Source: Pyrococcus furiosus DSM 3638
Lineage (GTDB): Archaea > Methanobacteriota_B > Thermococci > Thermococcales > Thermococcaceae
Length of the DNA: 64,000 nt
Direction of reading: 5' to 3'
NCBI RefSeq assembly: GCF_000007305.1
Contig: NC_003413.1
Location: forward strand, 1,173,318-1,237,317
Shown here: positions 19,717-30,390 of the stretch, in pieces
Layout: the number at the start of each line of letters is the position of its first letter
Position numbering within the stretch: position 1 is the stretch's first letter
Program-made: the position numbers and the translations under genes
The notes under the pieces: generated by a model
Told to the model about the DNA's origin: nothing
The model's database searches: none
The model's input: only the letters and a program-made list of their open reading frames with translations

Positions 19717-20631
19717 TTAGCCTTTCGATAATAACTTCTCTTCTATACTCTTTATCTTTTCCAAAGCTTCCTCGCTTAAGCTTCTTTCCAACTCTTCTCT
19801 AGCCCTGCTTGCGAGATCAAACTTTGATCTAAATTTTCCTAGTTCTATCCATTCTATCTTTTTATTCTCCACTATTACGTCTATATCACACAGTCTTCTG
19901 TAACCCACGTATTCCAATCCCTTAAGGAGGAATTTTATCCTCCTCGGATCTTCCCAGGTGAATAATTTTAACTTGTATACGGGGACTTTAAGGAGAGGTC
20001 GTGGGTAATCCCAATCCCATCCTTCTCCTACTATAAATCCAAGGTCTAAGTCTTCAACTGCGATTATTAACCTCTCTATGTTTTCTCGGTATTTTCTTGC
20101 TGTGTCGTAAACCTTTATTATGATCTCCTTCCATTCTGTTAATGTCTCCATTAGAATTAATGGAATCTCAAGGATTATACTTCCGTAGACGCGGTGGAAG
20201 TTGTATGGAAGTAGTAGGGAAGCCTCCACATCTTCTATCCTTATTGGCCTTGTAATGGGCCTTCTCGTTAGCATTAATATAGTTTCGTTGTAGGAGGAAT
20301 TTAATATTGCTTCGATCGGATCTAGGAGTTTTCCGTTAAGTCTCTCCTTAATAATCTCGCTGGTTTTAGAAGGATTAGGAGTTCTAATTAGGATGATTAT
20401 TCCTTTACTCTCAGCATCCTCTACGTAGTGAATTATATTTTGAAGAGCAACCCAGGGATACATCTTAACTAATATTGCTTCTTGGGTGTTCAGAACAATA
20501 ATAGTATCTAACTCATCACTTTTGGCAAGAGCCTCTGAAAGGGAGAGAGGAGTTGTCTTTGTTTTCTTCAGTATTTTGTTCTTATCCCCTTTTACACAAA
20601 TAATTCCCGGACCAAATCGAAAACTTCTCAT
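19717..20631 (-). CDS. Hypothetical protein, coupled to a phosphoesterase-like gene
   Basis: ATG 20631 follows AGGGGGC and lies one base after the stop of the upstream gene; an in-frame start at 20667 would lie inside that gene. The 304-residue soluble protein alternates strands and helices (TIIVLNTQEAILVKMYP, GIIILIRTPNPS) like a RecA/KaiC-type alpha-beta fold, but no Walker A is present. The second half is rich in Trp and Asp (GEGWDWDYPRP). The C-terminus is a charged helix. Family not recognised. Confidence 0.7.
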   Translation of the reverse strand: MRSFRFGPGIICVKGDKNKILKKTKTTPLSLSEALAKSDELDTIIVLNTQEAILVKMYPWVALQNIIHYVEDAESKGIIILIRTPNPSKTSEIIKERLNGKLLDPIEAILNSSYNETILMLTRRPITRPIRIEDVEASLLLPYNFHRVYGSIILEIPLILMETLTEWKEIIIKVYDTARKYRENIERLIIAVEDLDLGFIVGEGWDWDYPRPLLKVPVYKLKLFTWEDPRRIKFLLKGLEYVGYRRLCDIDVIVENKKIEWIELGKFRSKFDLASRAREELERSLSEEALEKIKSIEEKLLSKG

Positions 20632-20632
20632 G

Positions 20633-21923
<1,291 letters not shown>

Positions 21924-21984
21924 AAAAGATTTATAATATTTTGTATTGAGAAAGACAAATAAAGATGAACGGGGGGAAGGCTCG

Positions 21985-23358
21985 ATGAATAGGAGCTTGT
22001 ACTTGATTTTTATAATTGTAGGATATACTTTGGGAATATGGACATTTACAGTGATTCCAAAAATATACATGACCATTGGCTTAAAGGGATTAGTACTAAT
22101 GCTAGTCTTTTCCGCAGTTGTAGTTGCTGGAGTACTTGGACAGATAAATTCAATTAAAGAAAAAACATACAGAATCCATGAATTTATGGTGAAGAGTGCT
22201 AGACTTCCAGCGGTTTCAGTAGTTTTAGTAAGTTTCCTGTTCTTTGTTTCTGCTGTAGTGGCTCATTATACAGGATTGGCGGTTGAAAAACTATTTGGCA
22301 TTGGAGCCCCTGGATTTGGACTAATCATTGCTCTAGTTGCAATGATTATATTAATTGGAACCAGAGGGAGATCTCTTGATGCAATAGCCATCTTCTCTAT
22401 ACTGCTTATAATCCTGATTATAATTTCCGTATTCTTCTTACGCTCAAAGGTCAGCGAAGTTGTAGTAAAGGAGACTTCCAGGGAATTCGTAAGAACAACC
22501 TTAGAAACAGTATTTTCATTTAGCGGAGAACTTAACATGAGGACAGTCGTCCTAACATTCTTAACGACTCTCATGATGTTTGGTCTAGGTGTTGGATTCT
22601 ACTATATTATTGGAATGACGATTTCTGGGTGGAAATTTGACATAAAAAAAGTGCTCGCAGTTGTAGTAATTCTGCAGGCACTGTTGTCTCTTTCCGCAGC
22701 ATTGATACTTACGTACTCAATAGGAGCCGCTCATCAAGCTTATTGGTCGGCATTTGAGAAAGGAAAAGCCATGGAAGCTCTTGATGTATACGACAAATAC
22801 TTCCTCCCCTTGTGGAGAGAATATACTTCTCCCGAAAGAATGAACTTTCTTAGACTTATAGACACTGTATATGGAATACCAGATATCCTAAGAAAGCTTG
22901 GAATGGAAGGGGGAACATATATAATTGCATTCTTAATGATCTCATTGTTCTTTGCTGGCTTCACAACTTTGCTAGTTTTAATAGAAACGGGAGGGCAAAT
23001 AATTTCAGATATGTTCCAAGTGACAAGGAAAAATGCTATCCTAATAGTTTCTATCATTACAGGGATATTGAGCACTCTGCTATCTTTACCTGCTATAAAG
23101 GAAGTTCTAGTAGTTCTTGTAGCTCTAATGCTTCCACTGTTTGCATTAATTGAGTCACTACCTGCTCTGAAAGCCACTAAAGGCTCTGGAAAAGTTGCAG
23201 AAGCAATATTTGCAATATTGATAGCAATATTCTTTATCGTTGCTTTAGTTCCAGCTTTACAATCTGGTGGAGATGTAGCATTAATTGGAATAGTCCTAGG
23301 ATTCCTCCTACTGTCTCCTTTAGTGTTTAACAATTTCCTATTAAAGTCCACTAGATGA
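21985..23358 (+). CDS. Divergent NSS/LeuT-fold membrane transporter
   Basis: ATG 21985 follows a GGGGGGAAGG site; TTTATAAT near 21930 is a likely TATA box. The 457-residue protein has about eleven to twelve hydrophobic segments. The phrase SLFFAGFTTLLVLIETGGQIISD resembles helix 8 of the NSS family (compare FAGFTSAIAMYNY in the symporter at 15270), and IGTRGRSLDAIAIFS is compatible. The GNAIGLGN sodium motif in helix 1 is absent, so this is a remote or altered relative. Substrate unknown. Confidence 0.75.
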   Translation: MNRSLYLIFIIVGYTLGIWTFTVIPKIYMTIGLKGLVLMLVFSAVVVAGVLGQINSIKEKTYRIHEFMVKSARLPAVSVVLVSFLFFVSAVVAHYTGLAVEKLFGIGAPGFGLIIALVAMIILIGTRGRSLDAIAIFSILLIILIIISVFFLRSKVSEVVVKETSREFVRTTLETVFSFSGELNMRTVVLTFLTTLMMFGLGVGFYYIIGMTISGWKFDIKKVLAVVVILQALLSLSAALILTYSIGAAHQAYWSAFEKGKAMEALDVYDKYFLPLWREYTSPERMNFLRLIDTVYGIPDILRKLGMEGGTYIIAFLMISLFFAGFTTLLVLIETGGQIISDMFQVTRKNAILIVSIITGILSTLLSLPAIKEVLVVLVALMLPLFALIESLPALKATKGSGKVAEAIFAILIAIFFIVALVPALQSGGDVALIGIVLGFLLLSPLVFNNFLLKSTR

Positions 23359-23419
23359 TCAAAAAACTAATAAATGACACTTTTTCATTTTTTTCTCGAC
23401 AAAAGTAGAGGTGATGAAG

Positions 23420-23836
23420 ATGGGAGATAAGACAAAAGTTCAAGTGAGTAAGCTCAAACCTGGAAGGTATATAATTATTGACGATGAGCCATGTAGAATA
23501 GTCAACATAACAGTGTCCTCTCCCGGAAAACACGGATCAGCAAAGGCAAGAATTGAAGCTGTTGGAATATTTGATGGAAAAGTTAGAAGCATTGTCAAGC
23601 CAACAAGTGCAGAAGTTGATGTTCCAATAATTGACAAGAGAACAGCCCAAGTTATCGCAGTTACTCCAGACACAGTACAAATTATGGACATGGAGACCTA
23701 TGAAATGTTCGAAGTTCCGTTAGATACAGGAGTTGAAGAGGAGATAAAGGACAAAATAAAGGAAGGTATCAACGTCGAATACTGGGAAACTCTTGGCAGG
23801 ATTAAGATCATGAGGATTAAAGGAGAAGAGGAGTGA
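23420..23836 (+). CDS. Translation factor aIF5A
   Basis: ATG 23420 follows GAGGTGAT with four bases between, giving 138 residues. The N-terminal SH3-like domain carries the hypusine loop [12 protein letters not shown] with Lys37 as the modified residue; the C-terminal OB domain ends [10 protein letters not shown]-like. It rescues ribosomes stalled on proline runs. It is monocistronic, and converges on the 23857 gene with a T-rich stretch between. Confidence 0.96.
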   Translation: MGDKTKVQVSKLKPGRYIIIDDEPCRIVNITVSSPGKHGSAKARIEAVGIFDGKVRSIVKPTSAEVDVPIIDKRTAQVIAVTPDTVQIMDMETYEMFEVPLDTGVEEEIKDKIKEGINVEYWETLGRIKIMRIKGEEE

Positions 23837-23856
23837 ATTTTTCTCCTTTCTCTTTT

Positions 23857-25209
23857 TCAAGGTTTTCTTAGCTTTGCTATGAAAAAGCTGTTGCAGTCAT
23901 GTCTATGAGTCCAAGTTCTAAACGTTTTATCCCCGATTTCTAAAAATCCCTTATCTCCCCAGGAGAAGGGATAATCCACTATTTCAAAACCTCTTTCTAA
24001 GCCGAACATTACATTTTCCTCATTTTCGTCTATTCTCACCGAACATGTGGAATACGTCATTTCTCCACCTTCTTTGAGGTTTCTAAAAGCATTTATGAGC
24101 ATGTTCCTTTGAACACTGATTATCCTTTTTATTTTTTCTTCATTAAACCTCCACTTTACTTCTGGAAACTGCCTGTAGGTGCCAGAAGAAGAACAGGGGG
24201 CATCGAGAATTATCTTATCAAACTTTTCTTTGTCAATATAACTTTGCCCATCTGCATAAACAAGCTTGACATTTTTAACTCCAAGCTTCTTCATTCTTTC
24301 CTTCATTCTAACTAGTCTTTCATAGGAATAGTCCACTGCCACAATCTCCCCCTTGTTCTCCATTAAAGCGGCAGCATGGAATGTTTTGCTTCCAGGAGCT
24401 GCTGCTAAGTCTAGCACTCTTTCTCCAGGTTCAGGACTCAAAACATGGGCTACATATGCAGATGCTAAGTCTTGAATGACGAAGTATCCTTTCTTGTACC
24501 CTTCTAACTTTGTTATGGGTTTTTCATATTCTAGAACCTTGAGAACATCATCTACAGGAGTATATGCTACTCTTACCCCGTTCTCTTCTAGGTATTTCTT
24601 TACTTTTTCAATATCAGCTTTTAGGGAATTTATCCTCACATAATACCTTTGAGGCTTTAAATTGCTTAGGAGGAGTCTAACTGCCTCATCATAGCCAAGT
24701 AGGTCTATTACATACTCTACATACCACCTGGGATGGGAGAACCTAACGGCTAACCATTCTATTCTGTCCTTCTCTTTTAGCCGCTTTAAGGCCTTCTCAA
24801 CGTTGAACTTCTCAACTTCCCTGAGAATAGCGTTTGCAAATTTAGCCCGAGTTAAGTCAAACTTTTCCTTAACAACCCGAACTATGGAATCAGTCGCAAT
24901 TGCTGGATTTATCTTTTTAAATTTCATTTCAAAAACTCCAATTCGAAGGAGATTTGCTAGATAAGGATCTAAATCTTCAACTTTTGATCCCCTAAGAACA
25001 GAGTTTATGATAAAATCTATTTTGGCTCTCCACTTTTCAATTTCGAAGACATAAGCATGAGCTATTCCTCTAGCCTTCTCCTTATCTTTGCCTTCAACTT
25101 TTTTGAAAATTTTTTCCAGAGCATGCTTAGATGAAAGTTCTTTCTCCTCTACCAACATTAGAGCATCAGCGACTATCTCATGTATTGTGACTCGATAAAA
25201 TAACTCCAT
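23857..25209 (-). CDS. RNA (cytosine-C5)-methyltransferase with NusB domain (RsmB-like)
   Basis: The 450-residue protein has an all-helical NusB-like domain (residues 1-140, with GVFEMKFKKINPAIATDSIVR), a family linker (FSHPRWYVEYVIDLLG), and a catalytic Rossmann domain with LAAAPGSKTFHAAALM, DAPCSSSGTYRQFPE and the catalytic YSTCSVRIDENEE. The architecture is that of bacterial RsmB/Fmu and of P. horikoshii PH0851. Bacterial RsmB makes 16S m5C967; the archaeal target is not established here. Confidence 0.9.
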   Translation of the reverse strand: MELFYRVTIHEIVADALMLVEEKELSSKHALEKIFKKVEGKDKEKARGIAHAYVFEIEKWRAKIDFIINSVLRGSKVEDLDPYLANLLRIGVFEMKFKKINPAIATDSIVRVVKEKFDLTRAKFANAILREVEKFNVEKALKRLKEKDRIEWLAVRFSHPRWYVEYVIDLLGYDEAVRLLLSNLKPQRYYVRINSLKADIEKVKKYLEENGVRVAYTPVDDVLKVLEYEKPITKLEGYKKGYFVIQDLASAYVAHVLSPEPGERVLDLAAAPGSKTFHAAALMENKGEIVAVDYSYERLVRMKERMKKLGVKNVKLVYADGQSYIDKEKFDKIILDAPCSSSGTYRQFPEVKWRFNEEKIKRIISVQRNMLINAFRNLKEGGEMTYSTCSVRIDENEENVMFGLERGFEIVDYPFSWGDKGFLEIGDKTFRTWTHRHDCNSFFIAKLRKP

Positions 25210-25310
25210 GTTCGCTACGTCTTAAGAGTTCTTTATAAACTCTTTCCCAGTTACTTTTGCAAGTTTAATTCTTTGTGGTTATATTTATGTGTCATTTTTA
25301 TGTCGAAAAA

Positions 25311-25318
25311 TATATAAA
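25311..25318 (+). promoter_or_regulatory. TATA box of the methionine operon
   Basis: TATATAAA preceded by A-rich GAAAAA. The expected start is near 25340, about 10 bases before the ATG at 25351. Confidence 0.6.
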
Positions 25319-25350
25319 GTAAATTTAGAAGTCTTGGTAGAGGTGAGAGA

Positions 25351-26451
25351 ATGGAGCCTCTTCATTATCCTATCTATTTGACTGCAGTATTCAAGCAGAT
25401 AGGGGATGCCTATCTTACTGAAAGAGGTACAGAGCTAAAGTATTCAAGGGAAGAAAATCCAACAGTAAGAAATTTGGAAGATAAGCTTGCTAAGCTAGAG
25501 AATGCTGAGAATGCCCTGGCATTTAACAGTGGAATGGGGGCTATCTCGACTTTGTTCCTATCCTTGCTTAAAGCTGGAGACGAAATTGTTATGTCAATGG
25601 AGGGGTATGGAACCACAATTGAGGTACCAAAGCTTTTAGAAAAATTTGGAGTTAGAGTAAGGCTTGCCTATCCCTCAGCAGAAAAAATTTGTGAAACTAT
25701 AACGTCCAATACAACTCTTGTTTTCATTGAAACAATGACTAACCCAACTTTAAAGGTAATCGACGTTAGGGAAGTTGCTAAAAAATGCAGAGAGGAAGAA
25801 ATCACTTTAATAGTTGACAACACATTTGTTACCCCCATCCTCTACAGGCCCCTTGAAGATGGAGTTAATTTCGTCGTTCATAGCTTGACAAAGTACATTG
25901 CGGGACACAACGATGTTACTGGTGGTGTAATTCTTTGGAATGGAAAATTCTTAAATGATTTATGGGACTGGAGGAGAAGATTGGGAACGATAATCCAACC
26001 ATTTGACGCCTGGATGGTTGAAAGAGGCATGAGAACCCTAAATGTTAGGTTTGAAAAGCAGAGTAAAAATGCCTTAGCAATAGCAGAATTCCTGCAGGAT
26101 CATCCAAAGGTTAGGAAAGTACACTACCCAGGACTACCTAGTGATCCTTATCATGGCATAGCTAGGAGATTATTTAGGAAGGATCTTTATGGGGGAGTAG
26201 TTTCTTTTGACCTGGGAAGTGAAAAAAGCGCACTTGCATTCCTTAGAAGCCTAAAGAAAATATTTCCCTCTCCCTCTCTTGGAGGTGTGGAAAGTCTTGC
26301 AACTTATCCTGTAAAAAGCGCCGTAAAGAACATGGAAAAAGAAACTAGAGACCTTCTTGGAATAACGGATGGTCTAATTAGGCTTTCTGTGGGAATAGAA
26401 GAGGTTGATGAGCTAATAGAGGACTTAGATAGGGCCCTTAAGGGGTGTTAG
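25351..26451 (+). CDS. Cystathionine gamma-synthase/lyase family enzyme (PLP)
   Basis: The 366-residue Cys/Met metabolism enzyme has SREENPTVRNLEDKLAKLE, the substrate-side FNSGMGAISTLF, the DNTFVTPILYRPLEDG strand, and the PLP lysine in HSLTKYIAGHNDVTGG near residue 190. The C-terminal LGGVESLATYP is the family alpha-carboxylate site. It is usually labelled cystathionine gamma-lyase, but leading an operon with MetE homologues makes a synthase or direct sulfhydrylation role (homocysteine supply) at least as likely. Good GAGGTGAG site. Confidence 0.88.
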   Translation: MEPLHYPIYLTAVFKQIGDAYLTERGTELKYSREENPTVRNLEDKLAKLENAENALAFNSGMGAISTLFLSLLKAGDEIVMSMEGYGTTIEVPKLLEKFGVRVRLAYPSAEKICETITSNTTLVFIETMTNPTLKVIDVREVAKKCREEEITLIVDNTFVTPILYRPLEDGVNFVVHSLTKYIAGHNDVTGGVILWNGKFLNDLWDWRRRLGTIIQPFDAWMVERGMRTLNVRFEKQSKNALAIAEFLQDHPKVRKVHYPGLPSDPYHGIARRLFRKDLYGGVVSFDLGSEKSALAFLRSLKKIFPSPSLGGVESLATYPVKSAVKNMEKETRDLLGITDGLIRLSVGIEEVDELIEDLDRALKGC

Positions 26452-26453
26452 GT

Positions 26454-27476
26454 GTGAGGGTGTTTGGTTGTCCAAAGGATCTTCTAAACGGTCCCTGTGG
26501 AGGAGCACTCGATGGAAAGTGTGAGGTAAATTCAAATCTCTGTCCATGGTACTCTCTAATGGAAAAATTTGAGCTTTTAGATGGAGCTCCTCTATTGGTA
26601 GAGCACCCTGTAGTCTTAGAGATGGAAAGGATTTTCGAAGGGGAAGAAGTTGAGATCAAGAGAAGCTCCTTTATAAAAAATCTAGGGCGGGGAAAGGCTA
26701 TTTCAGTCGAATTTCCCATTAGGTTGTTCGAAAAAGGAGTAAGGGAATTTAGGAAAGTTGGCGATCTTTACACAATTCCAGACAATCCATTAGGTTACCC
26801 TCACATATCTCCTACAGCCCTGGGAACTTGGCTAAAATCGAAGGGACATTCTGTTATGCCCCACCTAACAGCTAAGGACAGAAATGTGATAGCAATATCT
26901 TCAGAATTCAGAACAGCTCTAGAGTTTGACTTTGAGGGTATATTAATAACAACTGGTGACTGGTCAGGATTTATACTCCAAGGAAAACCAGTATTTGACT
27001 TGGATTCGGCGAACATGATAAGGCTGGCAAAGTTGATGTTTTCTGGCGTTCTACCCACAGGCGAAAGAGTTGAGGTTAAAGAGCGTCCATTTATAGCAGG
27101 AACTGTAAATCCCAACTATCCGGCAAAATTAGAAGGAAAAAGATTGGCAAGAAAAATTATTGCGGGCGCTGATCTCGTTATAAGCCAAGTGGTTGCCAAT
27201 AGAAAAGTTGTAAGAGAAATTCCAAAAATACTCCAGGAAGCACTTAAGTATTCTCCCCATGAAGTTCCAGTGGTTGTTTCAATTCTTTATCCATTAAAGA
27301 GGGAACTAGAGCCCATACTAAGAAAAATGGGGATAAAGACAGGTGATGATATTAGAGCAATAGTGGAGGAAATTTCTTCCCTTGAATTTGGGGGAATTAA
27401 CGTCATTGTTTTTGAAGAGACTAGGTGGGAGGAAAAATTGAACGAGGTGTTAGATTTGCTGAAGGAATTGCTTTAG
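26454..27476 (+). CDS. Methylenetetrahydrofolate reductase-like protein with N-terminal Cys motif
   Basis: GTG 26454 starts 2 bases after the stop of the PLP enzyme gene. The first 35 residues hold GCPKDLLNGPCGGALDGKCE and CPW, the Cys-rich motif normally found in the MTHFR C-terminal domain family (PF12225). The remaining 300 residues look like a TIM-barrel MTHFR-like domain (ISVEFPIRLFEKG, GDLYTIPDNPLG, GTVNPNYPAKLEGKRLARKIIAGADLVISQ). The FAD enzyme signature is incomplete. Placed before two MetE homologues, it is probably the one-carbon donor side of methionine synthesis. Exact reaction not shown. Confidence 0.75.
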   Translation: MRVFGCPKDLLNGPCGGALDGKCEVNSNLCPWYSLMEKFELLDGAPLLVEHPVVLEMERIFEGEEVEIKRSSFIKNLGRGKAISVEFPIRLFEKGVREFRKVGDLYTIPDNPLGYPHISPTALGTWLKSKGHSVMPHLTAKDRNVIAISSEFRTALEFDFEGILITTGDWSGFILQGKPVFDLDSANMIRLAKLMFSGVLPTGERVEVKERPFIAGTVNPNYPAKLEGKRLARKIIAGADLVISQVVANRKVVREIPKILQEALKYSPHEVPVVVSILYPLKRELEPILRKMGIKTGDDIRAIVEEISSLEFGGINVIVFEETRWEEKLNEVLDLLKELL

Positions 27477-27488
27477 GGGGTGTAAGGA

Positions 27489-28418
27489 ATGATTGTTCCA
27501 GCCCTTATAGGAAGTTTGCCGAGACCAATAGGATTAGCTAAGAAACTTGAGCAATACTACATAGGAAGATTAGATGAGAGGAAGTTAGAAGAAGCGTATA
27601 GAGAATATACAAGAAGAGCTTTTGAGAAGCTTAGGGATGCAAAAATCAAAGTCATAACAGATGGATTGTACAGGTGGGACGATATTTTCAACCCATTTAT
27701 AAGGTTCATTGATGGTATAGAGGTGAATGGCCTCTTCAAATTCTATGAAAACAACTTCTTCTATAGATCTCCTGTAGTTAGGGGAGAGATAGCGTTGAAA
27801 GAAAACCCAATTCCTGAGTGGATTTCAATAGCCCAGGAGATAAAGGAAGATGTTTATCCAGAGGCTACATTGAAGGCTGTGTTACCTGGCCCCGTAACTC
27901 TTGCATACCACTCAATCAACGAGTACTATAAGACACTAACCGACCTTGCCGAAGCTTATGCCCAGGTGATAGGGGAGTTAATAAAAGAGTTAGATGTTAA
28001 AATCGTGGAACTTCAGGAACCATCTCTGGCGGCTGAGATAAGTGAAGCTACTAAGAATATCGAGGACAGAGTAGATAAAGAAGTTGCAAAGAACATAATT
28101 GAAGACCTTGGAAGGATAAAGAAGTTGTGGGTAGTAACGTACTTTGGAACTCCTCAAGTTTTACCTGAGGGAGTTATACTCAACGTTGATTTAATAGAAG
28201 GTTCAGTTCCAGAAGAATACAGTGGAGAGATAGGGCTTGGAATAGTGGACGCCAGAACAACAAAAATGGAGAGGGCAGATAGGCTTAGGGATAAGATTAG
28301 GAAGTACTTGGCAAAGTTTGAAACTATATACGTTACACCTAACACTCTTTTAGATTTCCTTCCTGAAAGTGTCGCTTGGAAAAAGCTGAGACTTTTAGGT
28401 AGGCTTGGAGGTGAGTAA
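27489..28418 (+). CDS. MetE-like protein lacking the zinc site
   Basis: The 309-residue protein has the MetE (beta/alpha)8 fold: LIGSLPRP at the N-terminus, TDGLYRWDDIF, AVLPGPVTLAYHSINEYY, VELQEPSLA. Where the catalytic MetE has HxC (LHVCYSN) it has VTYFGT near residue 213, and where the third Cys should be it has TPNTLLDF near 282. All zinc-binding Cys/His are gone, so it cannot activate homocysteine by the known mechanism. It sits 1 base before the zinc-bearing copy and may be its partner. Confidence 0.82.
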   Translation: MIVPALIGSLPRPIGLAKKLEQYYIGRLDERKLEEAYREYTRRAFEKLRDAKIKVITDGLYRWDDIFNPFIRFIDGIEVNGLFKFYENNFFYRSPVVRGEIALKENPIPEWISIAQEIKEDVYPEATLKAVLPGPVTLAYHSINEYYKTLTDLAEAYAQVIGELIKELDVKIVELQEPSLAAEISEATKNIEDRVDKEVAKNIIEDLGRIKKLWVVTYFGTPQVLPEGVILNVDLIEGSVPEEYSGEIGLGIVDARTTKMERADRLRDKIRKYLAKFETIYVTPNTLLDFLPESVAWKKLRLLGRLGGE

Positions 28419-28419
28419 A

Positions 28420-29436
28420 ATGGAGCTTCCTATTCTTCCTACAAGTGTTATAGGAAGTTACCCAAAGCCTAGATGGTTGCTTAGAATGTACAAGCTAAGA
28501 GAACTAGGAAAAATTCCAGAAGAAGATTTTAAGGAAGCGGTTAGAGATGCAAGCATTTCGGTGTTGAGAGAGCATGAAAGAGCTGGCATTGACATTCCCT
28601 GGGATGGTGAGATGGGAAGAAGTGAGATGACCGAGTATTTTACTTCAAAAATTAAGGGATTTAAGTTTTATGGGCCAGTAAGAGTCTGGGGGAATGCCTA
28701 TTTTAATAAGGCGGCTGCTGTAGATAAGTTGGAATACGAGGAGCCTCTAGTGCTTGATGAATTTCTTTGGGTAAAGGAAAACACTACTAGAGAGATTGTA
28801 AAAATTCCAATAACTGGACCGTATACAATTGCCGAGTGGAGCTTCAATGAGTATTATCCAGATAAAGAGAGTTTCGTCATGGATCTGGCTGAAATAATAA
28901 ACAAAGAGCTTAAGGTACTTGAAAAGCACGGGGCAAAGTTTGTCCAACTGGATGAACCTGCAATGCTTAATCATCCCTCTGAAGTTCCATTAGCTGTAGA
29001 TGCTATAAATAGGGCTGTAAAAGGCATAAAAATGAAAGTGGGACTGCATGTGTGTTATTCAAACTACAATCTTCTGGCCGATTACTTTGATGAAATTAAG
29101 GTTACTCAATTTGCGCTGGAATTTGCAAATAGAAACTTTAGAGACATGGACTTCCTTAAGAAGCTTTCAAATAAGGAGCTTGGCTTTGGAGTAGTTGATG
29201 TTCACAATCCCAGGGTGGAGAGTGTAGAGGAGATAAGGCAAGCAATAAAGAAGGTCTTCACTTACCTTGAACCAGAGTGGGTTTACATAAACCCTGACTG
29301 TGGTCTAAAGCTCCTGGATAGAAAGATTGCATACCAAAAGCTTGTTAACATGGTTCAAGCAGTCAGAGGTGTGAGAAAAGAACTAGAAAAAGAAGGAAAG
29401 ACAACAATAGAATTCAGAACTTTGAAAGATATCTAA
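28420..29436 (+). CDS. Core methionine synthase (MetE C-terminal-type)
   Basis: ATG 28420 follows GGAGGTGA. The 338-residue protein matches the catalytic half of cobalamin-independent methionine synthase. Zinc ligands are visible: H210 and C212 in GLHVCYSN, a glutamate in FALEFANR near 233 and C294 in NPDCGLK. It transfers a methyl group to homocysteine. Lacking the folate-binding N-terminal half, it belongs with archaeal core enzymes that use other methyl donors (corrinoid or an unknown protein). The operon context of an MTHFR-like and a zinc-less paralogue is informative. Confidence 0.88.
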   Translation: MELPILPTSVIGSYPKPRWLLRMYKLRELGKIPEEDFKEAVRDASISVLREHERAGIDIPWDGEMGRSEMTEYFTSKIKGFKFYGPVRVWGNAYFNKAAAVDKLEYEEPLVLDEFLWVKENTTREIVKIPITGPYTIAEWSFNEYYPDKESFVMDLAEIINKELKVLEKHGAKFVQLDEPAMLNHPSEVPLAVDAINRAVKGIKMKVGLHVCYSNYNLLADYFDEIKVTQFALEFANRNFRDMDFLKKLSNKELGFGVVDVHNPRVESVEEIRQAIKKVFTYLEPEWVYINPDCGLKLLDRKIAYQKLVNMVQAVRGVRKELEKEGKTTIEFRTLKDI

Positions 29437-30332
29437 ATAACAGTGGCTTTTTCAAAGAAGTCTTGGGTGGAGGGATAAAATTCAAGTCCAAGCCGTTGCC
29501 TGTACTCCAGTATTTTATCTCTAAGCTCAACTAATTCAAATCTTCCCTTCCCCACTATTTTTATCAGGTCATAAAATGCCCAAATGCCACTGAATACTTC
29601 GTCAAGCTTTTTGCTCAAGTCCCCTGAAAATACTCTTTCCTTAATTAGCCTTTTTATCTCATTCTTCGGATCTATTAATGGGGCTAAAGTAATAGCTTGA
29701 AGAAACATCCAGTTAATTATGGAAGCATCGAGAAATTGGGCTCCCGCTCTAATAACTTTCATTCTCACTTCATTGTATACTGCTTCCTGTTCATCATATC
29801 TGAGAACATCTATTGACGAAAAGAGGACATCTACACTCTCCAAATCCTCCTTTATTACAGATATCTTAGCTTCAAGGGTAGCTGCTATTGTTTTTATATC
29901 GTCAAGAGAGAGTAAAGTTGTTGTTGTGAGTAGAGAGGCTAAGATTGCTATGTCATTTCTGTTATTTAAGCTTCTTATTTCCTCAAAATTCTTATATAAG
30001 AGATATGAAACCTTTGAAACTAGCATTTCCCAGGCAAGCAACTTGAGTTTTTCAAGATCAGGATTATCCATGGCCTCTTCCAAATCTTGCTTGAGAAAGT
30101 ATAGACTTCCATCATCTGTTAACTCACTGTAAGGGAGAACAATTATCCTGTCCCCTCTAACTTTTTCCCAGGTGTCAATGACTGTGATCTTGATTGGATA
30201 GTCGTTGATTTCCAAGATTTCTCTTAAGTCAATTGAAAACTCATTGAGTGTAGAAAGAACTAGCTCAGAGACTTCTTCTGGAGTATCTCCCATGATAAAG
30301 TCCCGCATAAATCTATGGAGATAGGGCTTCAT
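29433..30332 (-). CDS. Hypothetical soluble protein
   Basis: The 299-residue acidic, mostly helical protein has no membrane segment and no motif I recognise. It starts at ATG 30332 close to the tRNA-Leu promoter, and its stop overlaps the end of the methionine synthase gene by four bases (convergent). A short stretch at residues 145-180 (LTTTTLLSLDDIKTIAATL) has regular heptads. Function unknown. Confidence 0.7.
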   Translation of the reverse strand: MKPYLHRFMRDFIMGDTPEEVSELVLSTLNEFSIDLREILEINDYPIKITVIDTWEKVRGDRIIVLPYSELTDDGSLYFLKQDLEEAMDNPDLEKLKLLAWEMLVSKVSYLLYKNFEEIRSLNNRNDIAILASLLTTTTLLSLDDIKTIAATLEAKISVIKEDLESVDVLFSSIDVLRYDEQEAVYNEVRMKVIRAGAQFLDASIINWMFLQAITLAPLIDPKNEIKRLIKERVFSGDLSKKLDEVFSGIWAFYDLIKIVGKGRFELVELRDKILEYRQRLGLEFYPSTQDFFEKATVI

Positions 30333-30354
30333 AATATAAGATTGGAGATAAAAG

Positions 30355-30363
30355 CTTATAAAC
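30355..30363 (+). promoter_or_regulatory. TATA box of the tRNA-Leu gene
   Basis: CTTATAAAC centred about 32 bases before the mature tRNA 5' end, giving a predicted transcript start near 30385 and a short 5' trailer. Confidence 0.6.
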
Positions 30364-30390
30364 CTATGCTTATGTTATTACATTGGACTT

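Noticed and set aside
22740-23351. Minus-strand 203-codon frame opposite the NSS-like transporter
   Set aside because: Its composition mirrors the hydrophobic codons of the real gene and it has no start signal.
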